NCBI GenBank assembly: GCA_945872065.1
Contig: CAMBYH010000004.1
Location: 29,079-93,078 of the forward strand
From: Arsukibacterium tuosuense
GTDB lineage: Bacteria; Pseudomonadota; Gammaproteobacteria; Steroidobacterales; GCA-2729495
DNA length: 64,000 nucleotides
Reading direction: 5' to 3'
In this document: piece by piece, positions 18,345-28,061 of the stretch
Numbering within the stretch: the stretch's first letter is position 1
Layout: the number at the start of each line of letters is the position of its first letter
The notes under the pieces: generated by a model
Seen by the model: the letters and a program-made list of their open reading frames with translations, nothing else
Told to the model about the DNA's origin: nothing
Database searches by the model: none
Position numbers and translations under genes: made by a program

Positions 18345-18907
18345 ACATCTTCCGGCGGAGGCCGCCGGCTCCACCGGCCATTCCTCCAGTCCGCGTCCTC
18401 ATGGTCTGCATGGGTAACATCTGCCGCTCCCCCATGGCCGAGGGCATGCTACGTCAGCGGGCTACCGAGCGTGGCTTCGCTGTCCCGGTTGAGATTGATT
18501 CTGCCGGCACGCACAGCTACCACGAAGGCGCGTCGCCCGATCCCCGCGCCCAGGCCGCAGCGCTGCGCCGGGGCATTGACGTCTCCAGGGTCCGGGCCCG
18601 GCGCGTGGTCCCCGGCGATTTCGAGCGCTTCGATCTCCTGCTGGCCATGGACGATGACAACTATGCCGTCCTGCTGGAGCAAGCAGGCGACCTGCATCAG
18701 CATAAGGTCCGCCTGCTGCTGGAGTTTGCCGCGTCGGGGTCAGCGGGGAACGCCCTGCGGCGGAATGTGCCGGATCCCTACTACGGGGGAACGCTGGGTT
18801 TCGAGCGGGTCCTCGATCTCGTCGAGGAGGCCATGGCTGGCCTCCTCGACGAAGTGGAGCGGATTGCTGCCCGTCGCCCAACCGGGGGCGAGAGCTCTGC
18901 CGGCTAG
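18341..18907 (+). CDS. Low-molecular-weight protein-tyrosine phosphatase
   Basis: Cytosolic phosphatase of 188 residues with a proline-rich leader of about 17 residues before the core. The P-loop is CMGNICRSP (nucleophile Cys23, Arg29) and the general acid Asp lies in VPDPYYGG near residue 145; both are intact. Homologues reverse tyrosine-kinase signals that control capsule and exopolysaccharide export, but no Wzc-like kinase is visible here. The GTG start overlaps the kdsB stop. The 3' end meets rne head-on, and the two stop codons share one CTAG. Confidence 0.92.
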   Translation: MNIFRRRPPAPPAIPPVRVLMVCMGNICRSPMAEGMLRQRATERGFAVPVEIDSAGTHSYHEGASPDPRAQAAALRRGIDVSRVRARRVVPGDFERFDLLLAMDDDNYAVLLEQAGDLHQHKVRLLLEFAASGSAGNALRRNVPDPYYGGTLGFERVLDLVEEAMAGLLDEVERIAARRPTGGESSAG

Positions 18908-21537
18908 TCGGTTCCGGACTCGCGATTCTCGCTGTTGCTGTTGGCGCTTCCCGACCAGACCGTATGGGTGGTCGCCGGGCGAATGGCAGGCGGCGGTGTG
19001 GGTGCGGCGGCAGGCACCGGAGCCACAGCAGGTGGAGTGACGGCGGCCGGAGCCGGAGCCGGTGCGGAGGCTGCTGCATTGCTGCTTTCCCAAGGCAGAC
19101 GCCGCTGGCTGTCCCGTTCGATGTAGGGTTCACTGCGGGACTCAGTGGCGGCGGCGTCGGGGACGCTTACCGTCTGCCCAGTATTGTTTGCGGCGTTGTT
19201 CGGACGGATCGGCGTCAGCATGGGCATAGTGTCTTCATGCGTCTGCTGAGACCGGGCCTCCGGGCTCGCCGGAGGGGCTGTGTCGGGCTGCTGGCCATTG
19301 GTTCGCTCGTCATCGCCACGCTGGCTATCGCCGCCGGGACTTTCCTGGCCTTGCCGCTGGGGATCCCGGTCAGCGCCGCCCCGACGTCTGCGATTGCGTC
19401 GTGGGCGATCTCCACCGGGGGCTCCCGGAGCCCCATTCTGTCCCTGAGCTGGACCCTGTCCCTGAGGCTGAGCCTGGCCCTGGCTGGTGTTCTGGCTGGT
19501 ATTCTGGCCGGGATTCCGGTTACCGCCGCGGTTACCGTCCCTGCGCGGGTCAGGAGTGACCGCATCGCCGGCGGGGCGCGCGTCGCCCCCGCTGCCATTA
19601 CTGCTGTTTCTTGCCCCGCCATTCCGGCCGTCCTGCTGAGGCGGGCGCGGCTGGCTGGGATCGAACTCGCGACGGGGAGGCCGGGGCCCGCGCCGGGGGG
19701 CGGATCGATCCCCACCCGGACCGCGATGCCGGCCTTGCTGCTGCCGGCCATCGCCTCGGGTGCGTTGGCCCTGCTCGGGGCGCCGCTGTGGCGCCGTCTC
19801 AGTCGACGGCGATGGCGAAGCAGGTTCCCCGGAGCCGAACAGCCACACCTTTAGCCGCGTAATCAGGCCTGGCACCGGTACTGCCGGGGCCGGCGCAACG
19901 GCGACTGCCACTGGGGTTGGAGCCGGCGTCGATGGCAGGATGCTGGCTACTGCCGGTGCCTGAATCTTGGGCTTCTGGGGCCCGACATCATCGCTCTCAA
20001 GAGGCTTGTCTTCAGATGGAATCGCCAGCTGATAACTGGCCACCGCGTTTTCCGGGAGCGTGGTCTGATCGTCCCGCACACGCCTAAGGGTGTAGTTGGG
20101 GGTCTGCAGTTCCGGATTCGCCACCAGCACAATCTGCAGGTTGTCGCGAGCTTCGATAGTCCGGATCCATTCCCGCTTTTCATTCAGCAGGTAGTTGGCT
20201 ACATCAACCGGCAACTGCGCAATCACCTTCGACGTGCGGTCTTTGCGGGTTTCCTCACCGATGAGGCGTAACACCGCCAGAGCCAGGGACTCGACGCTGC
20301 GAATATTACCCATGCCACTGCAGCGCGGGCAGGTCTGGTGTGCGGATTCACCGAGGGATGGCCGGAGCCTTTGCCGGGACATCTCCAGCAGCCCGAAGCG
20401 CGAGATCTTGCCAATCTGCACGCGAGCCCGGTCCATGTGCACGGCATCCCTGAGGCGATTCTCCACGTCCCGCTGATTTTTCTGCGGCCCCATATCGATG
20501 AAATCGATAACGATCAGGCCGCCAAGGTCGCGCAGACGCAGCTGCCGGGCAATCTCCTCCGCCGCTTCCATATTGGTGGCGAAGGCGGTGGCCTCGATGT
20601 CGCTGCCCTTGGTTGCCCTGGCGGAGTTGATGTCGATCGATACCAGTGCTTCGGTGTGGTCGATGACTATGCTGCCGCCGGAGGGTAGCTCAACAGTGTG
20701 GGAGAACGCTGACTCGATCTGGCTTTCGATCTGGTAGCGGGTAAAGAGGGGCACGGGGTCCGAGTACTGGCGCAGCTTGCGCAGGTTCTGGGGCATGGCC
20801 CGCTCGACAAACTGCCGGGCCTCTTCGTAGGCGGCCTCGTCGTCGATGAGGATCTCGCCGACGTCATTGGCCAGGTGGTCCCTGAGGGCACGGATGATGG
20901 CGTTGCTGTCCTGGAAGATCAGGAAGGGAGCCGGACGGCTCACGGCCGCCTTCTTTATGGCTTCCCAGATACCCAGGAGATAGTCCATGTCCCACTTGAG
21001 TTCTTCGGGGGACCGGCCGACGCCGGCGGTCCGCACGATGACGCCCATACCGTCCGGCACGGCAACATCGTTCAGGGCCTCCCGCATCTCATCCCGGTCA
21101 GCGTCACTGATACGCCGGGAGACGCCCCCTGATCTGGGGTTGTTTGGCATCAGGACAATGAAACGTCCTGCCAGGCTGATAAACGTCGTGAGGGCAGCGC
21201 CCTTGGTGCCGCGTTCTTCCTTTTCAACCTGAACAACGATGTCCTGGCCTTCGCGGATGACGTCGCGGATGTTGATCCGCCCGTCCGGGCCTGGATCGTT
21301 GACAAAGTACTCGGGGGAGACTTCCTTTAGGGGCAGGAAACCGTGGCGGTCTGCACCGTACTCGATGAAAGCGGCGTCCAGGCTGGGTTCGATCCGCGTA
21401 ATGCGGCCCTTGTAGATGTTGGCTTTCTTCTGTTCCCTCGACTGGCTCTCGATATCAAGATCAAACAGCCGCTGGCCATCGACCATCGCTACGCGCAACT
21501 CTTCTTCCTGAGTTGCATTGACGAGCATTCTCTTCAT
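18904..21537 (-). CDS. rne: Ribonuclease E
   Basis: Endoribonuclease that starts mRNA decay and matures rRNA and tRNA; its tail scaffolds the degradosome at the membrane. The catalytic half starts [17 protein letters not shown], has the S1 domain (KANIYKGRI..), the metal-binding Asp residues in [10 protein letters not shown] and VIDFIDM, and the Zn-link TCPRCSG near residue 403. The C-terminal half (about residue 530 to 877) is low complexity, with Ala/Pro stretches, an Arg/Gly/Asn/Gln-rich segment and [11 protein letters not shown] repeats. ATG 21537 matches family N-termini; another ATG lies four codons upstream. It is divergent from rluC. Confidence 0.95.
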   Translation of the reverse strand: MKRMLVNATQEEELRVAMVDGQRLFDLDIESQSREQKKANIYKGRITRIEPSLDAAFIEYGADRHGFLPLKEVSPEYFVNDPGPDGRINIRDVIREGQDIVVQVEKEERGTKGAALTTFISLAGRFIVLMPNNPRSGGVSRRISDADRDEMREALNDVAVPDGMGVIVRTAGVGRSPEELKWDMDYLLGIWEAIKKAAVSRPAPFLIFQDSNAIIRALRDHLANDVGEILIDDEAAYEEARQFVERAMPQNLRKLRQYSDPVPLFTRYQIESQIESAFSHTVELPSGGSIVIDHTEALVSIDINSARATKGSDIEATAFATNMEAAEEIARQLRLRDLGGLIVIDFIDMGPQKNQRDVENRLRDAVHMDRARVQIGKISRFGLLEMSRQRLRPSLGESAHQTCPRCSGMGNIRSVESLALAVLRLIGEETRKDRTSKVIAQLPVDVANYLLNEKREWIRTIEARDNLQIVLVANPELQTPNYTLRRVRDDQTTLPENAVASYQLAIPSEDKPLESDDVGPQKPKIQAPAVASILPSTPAPTPVAVAVAPAPAVPVPGLITRLKVWLFGSGEPASPSPSTETAPQRRPEQGQRTRGDGRQQQGRHRGPGGDRSAPRRGPRPPRREFDPSQPRPPQQDGRNGGARNSSNGSGGDARPAGDAVTPDPRRDGNRGGNRNPGQNTSQNTSQGQAQPQGQGPAQGQNGAPGAPGGDRPRRNRRRRGGADRDPQRQGQESPGGDSQRGDDERTNGQQPDTAPPASPEARSQQTHEDTMPMLTPIRPNNAANNTGQTVSVPDAAATESRSEPYIERDSQRRLPWESSNAAASAPAPAPAAVTPPAVAPVPAAAPTPPPAIRPATTHTVWSGSANSNSENRESGTD

Positions 21538-22039
21538 AGGACCCTGCATGCGAAAAATGACAGGTGACGAGACTGGTCACAGGACGTGCGCCTGCAGCCA
21601 TGTCTGTACTTGGATGCGAACCTGTATCAATAAAAAATGGGCTTCCCGGGTGGTGCCGGTCAGGTTGTTGGTCAGGACTTGGGGCAGGGTTGAACGCGAA
21701 CGACTGTCCGACCGTTCCGTGCCCGGATTCGAGTCTGCGGTGAGTTCTTAGTGCCTTGCAGCTAGCCACGCGTCAGATCCTCGGAATTCTCGCCTGACCG
21801 ACCCCGACATGGCTCTCTTGGTTCAGTCCAAGTCAACCACACCAGCAGGAGGCCCGCTCTTGCCCGCCAGGGGCGGGATTTGCCTTGCGACCCGCCAAGC
21901 GGCGGGTCGATGGAGACTGCATGGGCCAGTCGGGGGCTGGAAAGCCGCGGGGGATTGACAGCCGACTACGCTTGGCCTGGCAGTTGGTTACTATAACAGC
22001 GGTAACTCACGCCAGCAATGCAGACAGAGGCCTAAGCCC
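21538..22039. promoter_or_regulatory. Long divergent leader region between rne and rluC
   Basis: About 500 bases without a convincing gene separate the two divergent starts. In known gammaproteobacteria the rne 5' UTR is long and structured so that RNase E can cleave its own mRNA; the length and position here fit that. Visible structure includes a 9-bp hairpin at 21888-21909 (cgacccgcc / ggcgggtcg, loop aagc), a short cccgc/gcggg pair just before it, and a gtgac/gtcac pair at 21563-21579 on the rne side. An AT-rich stretch at 21627-21641 may mark the rne promoter. Exact promoters could not be fixed. Confidence 0.55.
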
Positions 22040-23029
22040 TTGGCAGCGACAGGAAATCCGGCGACCGCTGCCGCCCCGAAAGCCGTCCGTATCACCACGG
22101 GCGCCGACGAAGCCGGTCGCAGGCTCGATAACTTCCTGCTCACGCAGCTCAAGGGGGTTCCCCGGGCCCACGTTTATCGACTGATTCGCAGTGGCCAGGT
22201 GCGGGTCAATAGCAAGCGCGTCCAGGCGAGCTACCGACTGGTTTCCGGGGACGAAGTCCGGGTGCCGCCGGTGCGGCAGCCGGATGCCACCAACGCGCCG
22301 CCGCCGAGCCGCCTGCATACCGACTGGATCGAAGCGCTGGTGCTCCATGAGGACACTGATCTGCTGGTCCTCAACAAGCCGTCCGGGCTGGCAGTCCATG
22401 GCGGGAGCGGTATCAGCCTGGGCGCCATTGAGCTGCTCCGGGCGACCCGGGGCCCCCACAGCAAACTGGAGTTGGTGCACCGGCTGGATCGGGATACGAG
22501 TGGCTGCCTGCTGATTGCCAAGCGGCCAGCCGCTCTCCGGGCACTCCATGCCCAGTTTCGAGAGGGCAGCATCGATAAGCGCTATCACGCCCTGCTCCTC
22601 GGCAACTGGCACGGACGAGAACGCACGGTCGATGCACCACTGTTGACCGATGAGCGTCGCGGCGGGGAGCGGCACGTTCGCGTTGATGCTGCCGGCAAAG
22701 AGTCAGTCACGCACTTCGTGCCTCTGGAGCGGTTTCCTGACGCGGTGCTTGCCGAAGTGCATCTGGCCACCGGGCGCACCCACCAGATCCGGGTCCACGC
22801 CGCGTCGATCGATCATCCGGTGGCTGGCGACGAGCGCTATGGACCGGCAGTGGATCTCATCATGGCGGGGCAGGGGCTGAAGCGCCTGTTTCTCCATGCC
22901 AGAAGGCTGGTTTTTGCGCACCCGGCCAGCGGAGACAAGATCACCGTTGAGGCGCCGCTTGGCGAGGACCTGACCGCCCCGCTGGAGCGCTTGCGCCGGA
23001 CAGTCCCGGCGACCCGGCACTCTGGCTGA
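22040..23029 (+). CDS. rluC: 23S rRNA pseudouridine synthase RluC
   Basis: Converts U955, U2504 and U2580 of 23S rRNA to pseudouridine in E. coli. The 329 residues hold an N-terminal S4 RNA-binding domain (RRLDNFLLTQLKGVPRAHVYRLIRSGQVRVN) and the RluA-type catalytic core with HRLDRDTSG (catalytic Asp150) and GRTHQIRVH. The start is TTG at 22040, supported by AGAGG nine bases upstream and by N-terminal alignment with the family. The divergent rne partner is the usual arrangement. Confidence 0.94.
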   Translation: MAATGNPATAAAPKAVRITTGADEAGRRLDNFLLTQLKGVPRAHVYRLIRSGQVRVNSKRVQASYRLVSGDEVRVPPVRQPDATNAPPPSRLHTDWIEALVLHEDTDLLVLNKPSGLAVHGGSGISLGAIELLRATRGPHSKLELVHRLDRDTSGCLLIAKRPAALRALHAQFREGSIDKRYHALLLGNWHGRERTVDAPLLTDERRGGERHVRVDAAGKESVTHFVPLERFPDAVLAEVHLATGRTHQIRVHAASIDHPVAGDERYGPAVDLIMAGQGLKRLFLHARRLVFAHPASGDKITVEAPLGEDLTAPLERLRRTVPATRHSG

Positions 23030-23049
23030 ATCAGCCCACCCTTCAGACC

Positions 23050-23637
23050 CTAGAGCAGCGGCACGCCCCGCCCCAGCAGGACCTGTCCCAGCCAGATGAG
23101 CGGTAGTCCCTGGATCGCCGTGGGGTCCTGGCTGTCGATGCTCTCTAGCAACAGGACGCCACGACGTTCGGCCTTGAAGCTGCCGGCGCAGTCCAGAGGC
23201 TGGTCCGCTGCGACATAACTCTCCGCCTCAGGCCGGGTGAGGGGCCGGAAGCGGACGCGGGTCGTATCCACATGGCTGACCCCGGGGGTGTCTCCGGGCC
23301 CCTCGACCCAGACTGCGGTATGGAACTCCACCAGCTGCCCTGAGCAGCGGAGCAGCTGTTCTATGGCACGCTCCTCAGTGCCGGGCTTTCCCAGGGTCTC
23401 ATTGCCCAGGGCGGCAACCTGATCGCTGCCGATAATCAGGGCCGGCGGGCGGTGAATCCTGCCAGCAGACGCCTTCAGCTGGGCCAAGCGGAGCGCCAGT
23501 GCCTTGGGCCCTTCCCCCGGCTGGCGCGACTCATCCACGTGGGGCGCAAAGGTCTCAAATTCCTCCAGAAGGCGGCTCAGGAGTTCCCGGCGATAGGGGG
23601 ACTGGGAAGCCAGCAGGATGTGTGGGGGTGGAATCAA
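23050..23637 (-). CDS. Maf family nucleotide pyrophosphatase (YceF type)
   Basis: House-cleaning nucleoside triphosphate pyrophosphatase; the YceF subgroup hydrolyses 7-methyl-GTP. Motifs are ILLASQSPYRRELL, the DES motif (VDESRQPGE), LIIGSDQVAAL, GKPGTEERA and PLDCAGSFKAE. I chose TTG 23637 (AGGAG about 10 bases upstream), which gives the typical short MIPPPHILLASQSP start; GTG 23679 would add 14 residues. It is convergent with rluC and divergent from yceD, as in E. coli. Confidence 0.92.
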   Translation of the reverse strand: MIPPPHILLASQSPYRRELLSRLLEEFETFAPHVDESRQPGEGPKALALRLAQLKASAGRIHRPPALIIGSDQVAALGNETLGKPGTEERAIEQLLRCSGQLVEFHTAVWVEGPGDTPGVSHVDTTRVRFRPLTRPEAESYVAADQPLDCAGSFKAERRGVLLLESIDSQDPTAIQGLPLIWLGQVLLGRGVPLL

Positions 23638-23699
23638 GGCCTTGACGCTCCTGAAGGTGCAGTGACTGAATTTTGACACACTCCCGCAGGGTACCTATC

Positions 23700-24248
23700 A
23701 TGCGTACCGCGATGGAGGTGGGGCGCATCGGATCGGCTGAACTTAAGGATCTGGTCGCCGGCGGGTCGACTCTGGATCTGGTCTTTCCTGTAGCCTCACT
23801 CGCACGCCTGGCGGCCCTTTCTCCTTCGGCAGGTCACGAGACGAGCCTGCGGGCCAGCTTGAGTTTCCAGTCGGCAGCGGAAGGATATTCGCAGGTTTTC
23901 CCCCAGGTTCACGTGAGGGTGTCTGGAGCGGTTGACCTGGCCTGTCAACGCTGCCTGCAGCCGCTGGTTCTGCCGGTGGCAATAGATGCCCTGCTGACCA
24001 TGGTCAGTAGCGAAGAGCAGGCAGCGGAGCTGGCCGATCCATTTGATACGGTGCTGCTTGAAGACGGCGAGCTTGCGCCAGCACAGGTGGTTGAAGACGA
24101 GGTTCTGGCGGGGCTGCCGCTGGCGCCGAGGCACTCGGACGAGACGTCCTGTGGCCGTGACGCGAGAATGATTTCAGGCGAGACCCATCGGCCGATGGCC
24201 GGGCTCGCCGACCTGTTTGGTCGCGGTGACCGGCAGGGTGAGGAGTGA
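23700..24248 (+). CDS. yceD: YceD/DUF177 family protein
   Basis: 182-residue DUF177 protein, almost always encoded just before rpmF and linked in some bacteria and plants to 23S rRNA accumulation. The metal-type CQRC pair occurs in VDLACQRCLQPL, followed by an acidic segment (FDTVLLEDGELAPAQVVEDEVLAGLPLAPRH). The second cysteine pair expected near the C-terminus is reduced to a single Cys in ETSCG, so metal binding is uncertain. ATG 23700 is chosen over ATG 23712. Confidence 0.88.
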   Translation: MRTAMEVGRIGSAELKDLVAGGSTLDLVFPVASLARLAALSPSAGHETSLRASLSFQSAAEGYSQVFPQVHVRVSGAVDLACQRCLQPLVLPVAIDALLTMVSSEEQAAELADPFDTVLLEDGELAPAQVVEDEVLAGLPLAPRHSDETSCGRDARMISGETHRPMAGLADLFGRGDRQGEE

Positions 24249-24266
24249 TTTACCAGGAGATCTGCA

Positions 24267-24458
24267 ATGGCAGTACAAAAGAGTCGTGTGACCCCTTCCC
24301 GCAAGGGCATGCGTCAATCCCACGACCGGCTGAAGAGCCCGCCCATCTCTGTCGAGCCGACGAGCGGCGAGACGCATCGGCGGCATCACATCAGCGCCGA
24401 TGGCTATTATCGTGGCAAGAAAGTCCTAGAGACCCGCGACGACAGCGACACCGAGTAG
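24267..24458 (+). CDS. rpmF: 50S ribosomal protein bL32
   Basis: 63 residues starting [20 protein letters not shown], the family hallmark, then a middle region with [18 protein letters not shown]. This is the Cys-less form (no CxxC zinc pair), as in most gammaproteobacteria. A strong ribosome binding site (AGGAG, 8 bases before ATG) fits a highly expressed gene. It lies 18 bases after yceD and is part of the yceD-rpmF-plsX-fabH unit. Confidence 0.97.
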   Translation: MAVQKSRVTPSRKGMRQSHDRLKSPPISVEPTSGETHRRHHISADGYYRGKKVLETRDDSDTE

Positions 24459-24467
24459 TCGCTTCCG

Positions 24468-24486
24468 CCGCCCGGTCACCGGGCGG
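24468..24486 (+). terminator. Hairpin between rpmF and plsX (attenuator-like)
   Basis: A perfect 8-bp stem (ccgcccgg / ccgggcgg, loop tca) begins 9 bases after the rpmF stop. There is no T-run directly after it. It could lower transcription or protect the rpmF mRNA end before plsX; this is inferred from its position. Confidence 0.4.
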
Positions 24487-24564
24487 GAGTCCATTCTTTC
24501 CCGGGCCCGTAATGCGGGTGCCCGTGGTTGACGGGTCAACGACATCACGCACAAGGGGCCACTG

Positions 24565-25575
24565 ATGGCAGAGCCCGTAACGATCGCCGTTGATGCCATG
24601 AGCGGAGATGCGGGAGCAAAGGTTTGCGTCCCTGCGTCCATCGAGTTCGTGCGCGGCCATCCTGGCGTGCGCATCCTCCTGGTTGGGCAGCGCGAGGTGC
24701 TCGAGCAGCTTGCCATTGCCTCCGGTGGCATCCCGCCGACGGTCGAGATTCGTGATGCTCGCCAGATTGTGCTGATGGATGAGCCACCGGCGGAAGCCCT
24801 GCGGAAAAAGAAAGACTCGTCCATGCGGGTCGCTATCGACCTGGTGAGGGATGGCGCTGCTCACGCCTGTGTCAGTGCCGGGAATACAGGCGCCCTGATG
24901 GCAACCGGCCACTTTGTCCTCAAGATGCTGCCGGGTATTGAACGCCCCGCCATCATGGCCCGGCTGCCGACCCGGCATGGCGCCATATACATGCTGGATC
25001 TGGGTGCCAATGCAGACTGCACGGTGGAGCAGCTCTGCCAGTTCGCCATCATGGGCTCGGTAGTGGCCCGGGTTACGGAAGGCATCGAGAAGCCCCGGAT
25101 TGGTCTCCTCAATATTGGCGAGGAAGACATCAAGGGAAATGAAACCGTCAAGCAGGCGGCCCTGCGCCTGGCGGCTGGCCACCTTAACTACGTTGGATTC
25201 GTCGAGGCCGACGCCATTCAGGATGACCGCGCTGATGTGGTGGTCTGTGATGGCTTCAGCGGCAACGTGGCCCTCAAGTCGATGGAGGGCACCGCGAAAC
25301 TGATCCGGCACTTTCTTGAGGTGGAGTTTCACGCCAGCCTCTATGGCCGACTGGCGGGCCTGGTGGCCTGGCCGGTGCTGACGTCCCTGGGTCGCCGTCT
25401 CGATCCGCGGCGCTACAATGGCGCGAGCCTGGTAGGACTCAACGGCATCGTCATCAAGAGTCACGGTGGTGCCGACGTGCTGGCTTTCCAGCAGGCAATT
25501 TCCGTAGCGGAACTGGAAGCCACGAAGCGTGTTCCCGCTCAGATCAGGGAACTCATGGGCGAGCAGGTGGCATGA
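24565..25575 (+). CDS. plsX: Phosphate acyltransferase PlsX
   Basis: Peripheral membrane enzyme that converts acyl-ACP to acyl-phosphate for PlsY, starting phospholipid synthesis. The 336 residues include [11 protein letters not shown] at the start, the KKKDSSM region, [41 protein letters not shown] and KSHGGAD near the end; the length is typical. ATG 24565 has AAGGGG upstream. The stop overlaps fabH (ATGA). Confidence 0.97.
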   Translation: MAEPVTIAVDAMSGDAGAKVCVPASIEFVRGHPGVRILLVGQREVLEQLAIASGGIPPTVEIRDARQIVLMDEPPAEALRKKKDSSMRVAIDLVRDGAAHACVSAGNTGALMATGHFVLKMLPGIERPAIMARLPTRHGAIYMLDLGANADCTVEQLCQFAIMGSVVARVTEGIEKPRIGLLNIGEEDIKGNETVKQAALRLAAGHLNYVGFVEADAIQDDRADVVVCDGFSGNVALKSMEGTAKLIRHFLEVEFHASLYGRLAGLVAWPVLTSLGRRLDPRRYNGASLVGLNGIVIKSHGGADVLAFQQAISVAELEATKRVPAQIRELMGEQVA

Positions 25576-26540
25576 TCTACTCGCGGATTGCCGGCACCGG
25601 ACGCTATCTGCCCGAGCGTATTCTCTCGAACCGCGAGCTGGAGTCGATGGTGGATACCACGGAGGAGTGGATCCGGACCCGAACCGGCATTGAACGTCGG
25701 CATATCGCAGCGGATAACCAGGCCACCAGCGACCTCGCTGAGCAGGCGGCTCGCCAGGCAATGGATGCTGCTGGCGTTACGGCAGATGACATTGATTTCC
25801 TGGTGGTAGGCACGACGACCCCCGATCTGATCTTTCCGAATGTCGGCTGCCTCGTCCAGCGGAGGCTCGGGATTCATGGCTGTCCGGCCTTCAGTCTCGA
25901 GGCGGCGTGCAGTGGCTTCATCTACGCGCTGACCATGGCTGACCGTTTCGTAGCCAGTGGTGCTGCCAAGTGTGCGCTGGTGATTGGTGCTGAGACCCTG
26001 TCGAGGATCGTTGACTGGAGCGATCGATCTACGTGCGTGCTGTTCGGTGACGGCGCCGGAGCCGTAGTCCTCAAGCCAGCAGATGAACCGGGTCTGCTTT
26101 CCTGCCACCTGGGCGCCGACGGTCACTACGGGGACCTGCTCTACCACCCCTATGGCACGTCGCGGCCGCAGCAGCCCGAAGACACAGCGCAGCCCTTCAT
26201 ACAGATGAAGGGCAACGAAGTCTTCAAGGTGGCGGTCAAGACGCTGGAGGGCATTGTCGACCAGGCGCTGAGTGCCAATAATCTCGAGCGCAGTGCCATC
26301 GACTGGCTGATACCCCACCAGGCCAATATCCGCATCATCCAGGCTACTGCCCGCCGTCTCGACATGCCCATGGAAAAGGTCGTGCTCACGCTTCCTGACC
26401 ACGGCAATACCTCTGCCGCGTCAGTCCCGATCGCACTGGATGTTGCGGTCCGGGACGGGCGGGTGAAGCGGGGCGACCTGTTGTTGCTTGAAGCCTTCGG
26501 CGGAGGCCTCACGTGGGGCTCCGCTCTGGTCCGCTACTGA
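25572..26540 (+). CDS. fabH: Beta-ketoacyl-ACP synthase III FabH
   Basis: Condenses acetyl-CoA with malonyl-ACP to start fatty-acid elongation. The 322 residues carry the triad Cys (AACSGF, near 113), His (IPHQANIRI, near 249) and Asn (GNTSAAS, near 278), plus the C-terminal [13 protein letters not shown] signature. It is translationally coupled to plsX. The usual followers fabD, fabG and acpP are not here; a DASS transporter gene begins 21 bases later. Confidence 0.97.
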   Translation: MIYSRIAGTGRYLPERILSNRELESMVDTTEEWIRTRTGIERRHIAADNQATSDLAEQAARQAMDAAGVTADDIDFLVVGTTTPDLIFPNVGCLVQRRLGIHGCPAFSLEAACSGFIYALTMADRFVASGAAKCALVIGAETLSRIVDWSDRSTCVLFGDGAGAVVLKPADEPGLLSCHLGADGHYGDLLYHPYGTSRPQQPEDTAQPFIQMKGNEVFKVAVKTLEGIVDQALSANNLERSAIDWLIPHQANIRIIQATARRLDMPMEKVVLTLPDHGNTSAASVPIALDVAVRDGRVKRGDLLLLEAFGGGLTWGSALVRY

Positions 26541-26561
26541 CCCTCCCGGCAGGGCTGCCCC

Positions 26562-28061
26562 ATGCTTGAAATGCGGCATCGGTGGCTGGCGATCCTGGCC
26601 GGGCCCCTGCTGGCGGTCCTCGTGTACTTCCAGTTGCCGTCCGAGTATCTCTCGCCCGAGGGCGTCCAGCGCACCCTGGGGCCCGGCGCTCACGGGGCTG
26701 CGGCAGTGACTGCCTGGATGGCGCTCTGGTGGATCACGGATGTGATTCCGGTTTATGTCACCGCCTTGCTGCCACTGGCACTGTTTCCGCTGTTGGGCGC
26801 AGCAACAGTGGGGGAGGCCGCTGGCGCCTATGGTGACCCGCTGATCTTTTTGTTCTTCGGTGGCTTCATTGTGGCGCTTGCACTGGAGCGCTGGGGCCTG
26901 CATCGGCGCGTCGCGCTTACCGTGCTGCCCTTCGTCGGTTCGCGTCCGGCTCATATCATTGGCGCCTTCATGGGCATTACGGCATTTCTCAGTCTCTGGG
27001 TCACCAATACGGCCACGACGCTGATGATGCTGCCGGTTGCCGTCAGTGTGATCGATACCCTGGAGGAGGGCAGTCCTGCCGATCCCCGTACGCAGAAGGT
27101 CGGCACGGCACTGGTGCTCGGTGTCGCCTACGCCGCATCGATTGGCGGCATGGGCACCATGATTGGCACGGCGCCGAATGTCTTTGTCGCGTCATTCATC
27201 AACGGCCAGTTGCAGCAGGAGATTACGTTTCTCGACTGGATGACCGTGGCAATGCCCCTCGTCGTTCTCCTCCTTCTCGGAGCCTGGTGGCTGCTGACGC
27301 GCGTCGTCTTCCGGCTGGGGCACGAGCCGCTGCCGGGGACCCGGCAGGTCCTCCAGCGGCTGGCGAGTCAGCTCGGGCCAGTTACCCGGCCCGAACGCCT
27401 GACGGCGGGTGTCTTCCTCCTTACGGCCGCTGCCTGGATTTTTCGTGCCCCTCTGACGGAGCTGACTGTTGCCGGGGTGAGCCCCCTGTCCGGTCTGACC
27501 GACGCCGGTATCGCGAGCAGCGCCGCGATTCTGCTGTTCGTCCTGCCCGCGGGCACCCGGAGCGGGGGTGACCCCCAGTTCCTCATGGACTGGCCCACCG
27601 CTACTCGTGTCCCCTGGGGGCTGCTCCTCCTGTTTGGTGGCGGCCTGAGTCTGGCGACCAGCTTTGAACGGACAGGGCTTGCTGAGTACGTGGCTGCGCA
27701 GGGGCAGGGCCTTGAGCGCCTCCCCACCTGGTTGCTTATCGCCGTGGTTGCAGCGACCGTCGTTTATCTTTCTGAGATTGCCAGCAATGTGGCCACAGCC
27801 ACCACCGTGGTGCCTGTCGTGGCGTCCCTGGCCATCGGGGCGGGCCTTGCCCCGGTCCCGATCGTACTGGCTGCCTGCTTTGCCGCGAGCTGCGGCTTTA
27901 TGCTCCCGGTGGCCACGCCGCCGAACGCGATCGCCTACGGCACTGGTCGCATCACAGCAGGGCAGATGGCCAAGGCCGGCTTTTTTCTCAATATTCTGGG
28001 GATTCTGTTTATTACCGCAGTTACTTGCGGGATCATTATCCCCTTCATCGGAGCGAAGTGA
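26562..28061 (+). CDS. SLC13/DASS family anion symporter
   Basis: Inner-membrane sodium-coupled transporter of the divalent anion:sodium symporter family (dicarboxylates, phosphate or sulfate). 499 residues with about eleven hydrophobic segments. The two substrate/sodium loops are visible: LWVTNTATTLMMLPVA and GTMIGTAPNVFVASF in the first half, EIASNVATATTVVPVVAS and LPVATPPNAIAYGTG in the second. The SNT-type motifs are complete. The start could be ATG 26562 or 26571. It shares one base with the following L,D-transpeptidase gene. The substrate is not deducible. Confidence 0.88.
   Translation: MLEMRHRWLAILAGPLLAVLVYFQLPSEYLSPEGVQRTLGPGAHGAAAVTAWMALWWITDVIPVYVTALLPLALFPLLGAATVGEAAGAYGDPLIFLFFGGFIVALALERWGLHRRVALTVLPFVGSRPAHIIGAFMGITAFLSLWVTNTATTLMMLPVAVSVIDTLEEGSPADPRTQKVGTALVLGVAYAASIGGMGTMIGTAPNVFVASFINGQLQQEITFLDWMTVAMPLVVLLLLGAWWLLTRVVFRLGHEPLPGTRQVLQRLASQLGPVTRPERLTAGVFLLTAAAWIFRAPLTELTVAGVSPLSGLTDAGIASSAAILLFVLPAGTRSGGDPQFLMDWPTATRVPWGLLLLFGGGLSLATSFERTGLAEYVAAQGQGLERLPTWLLIAVVAATVVYLSEIASNVATATTVVPVVASLAIGAGLAPVPIVLAACFAASCGFMLPVATPPNAIAYGTGRITAGQMAKAGFFLNILGILFITAVTCGIIIPFIGAK

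Noticed and set aside
24391..25761. Antisense frame across plsX and fabH
   Set aside because: Both sense genes have all catalytic motifs; the antisense product is not protein-like.
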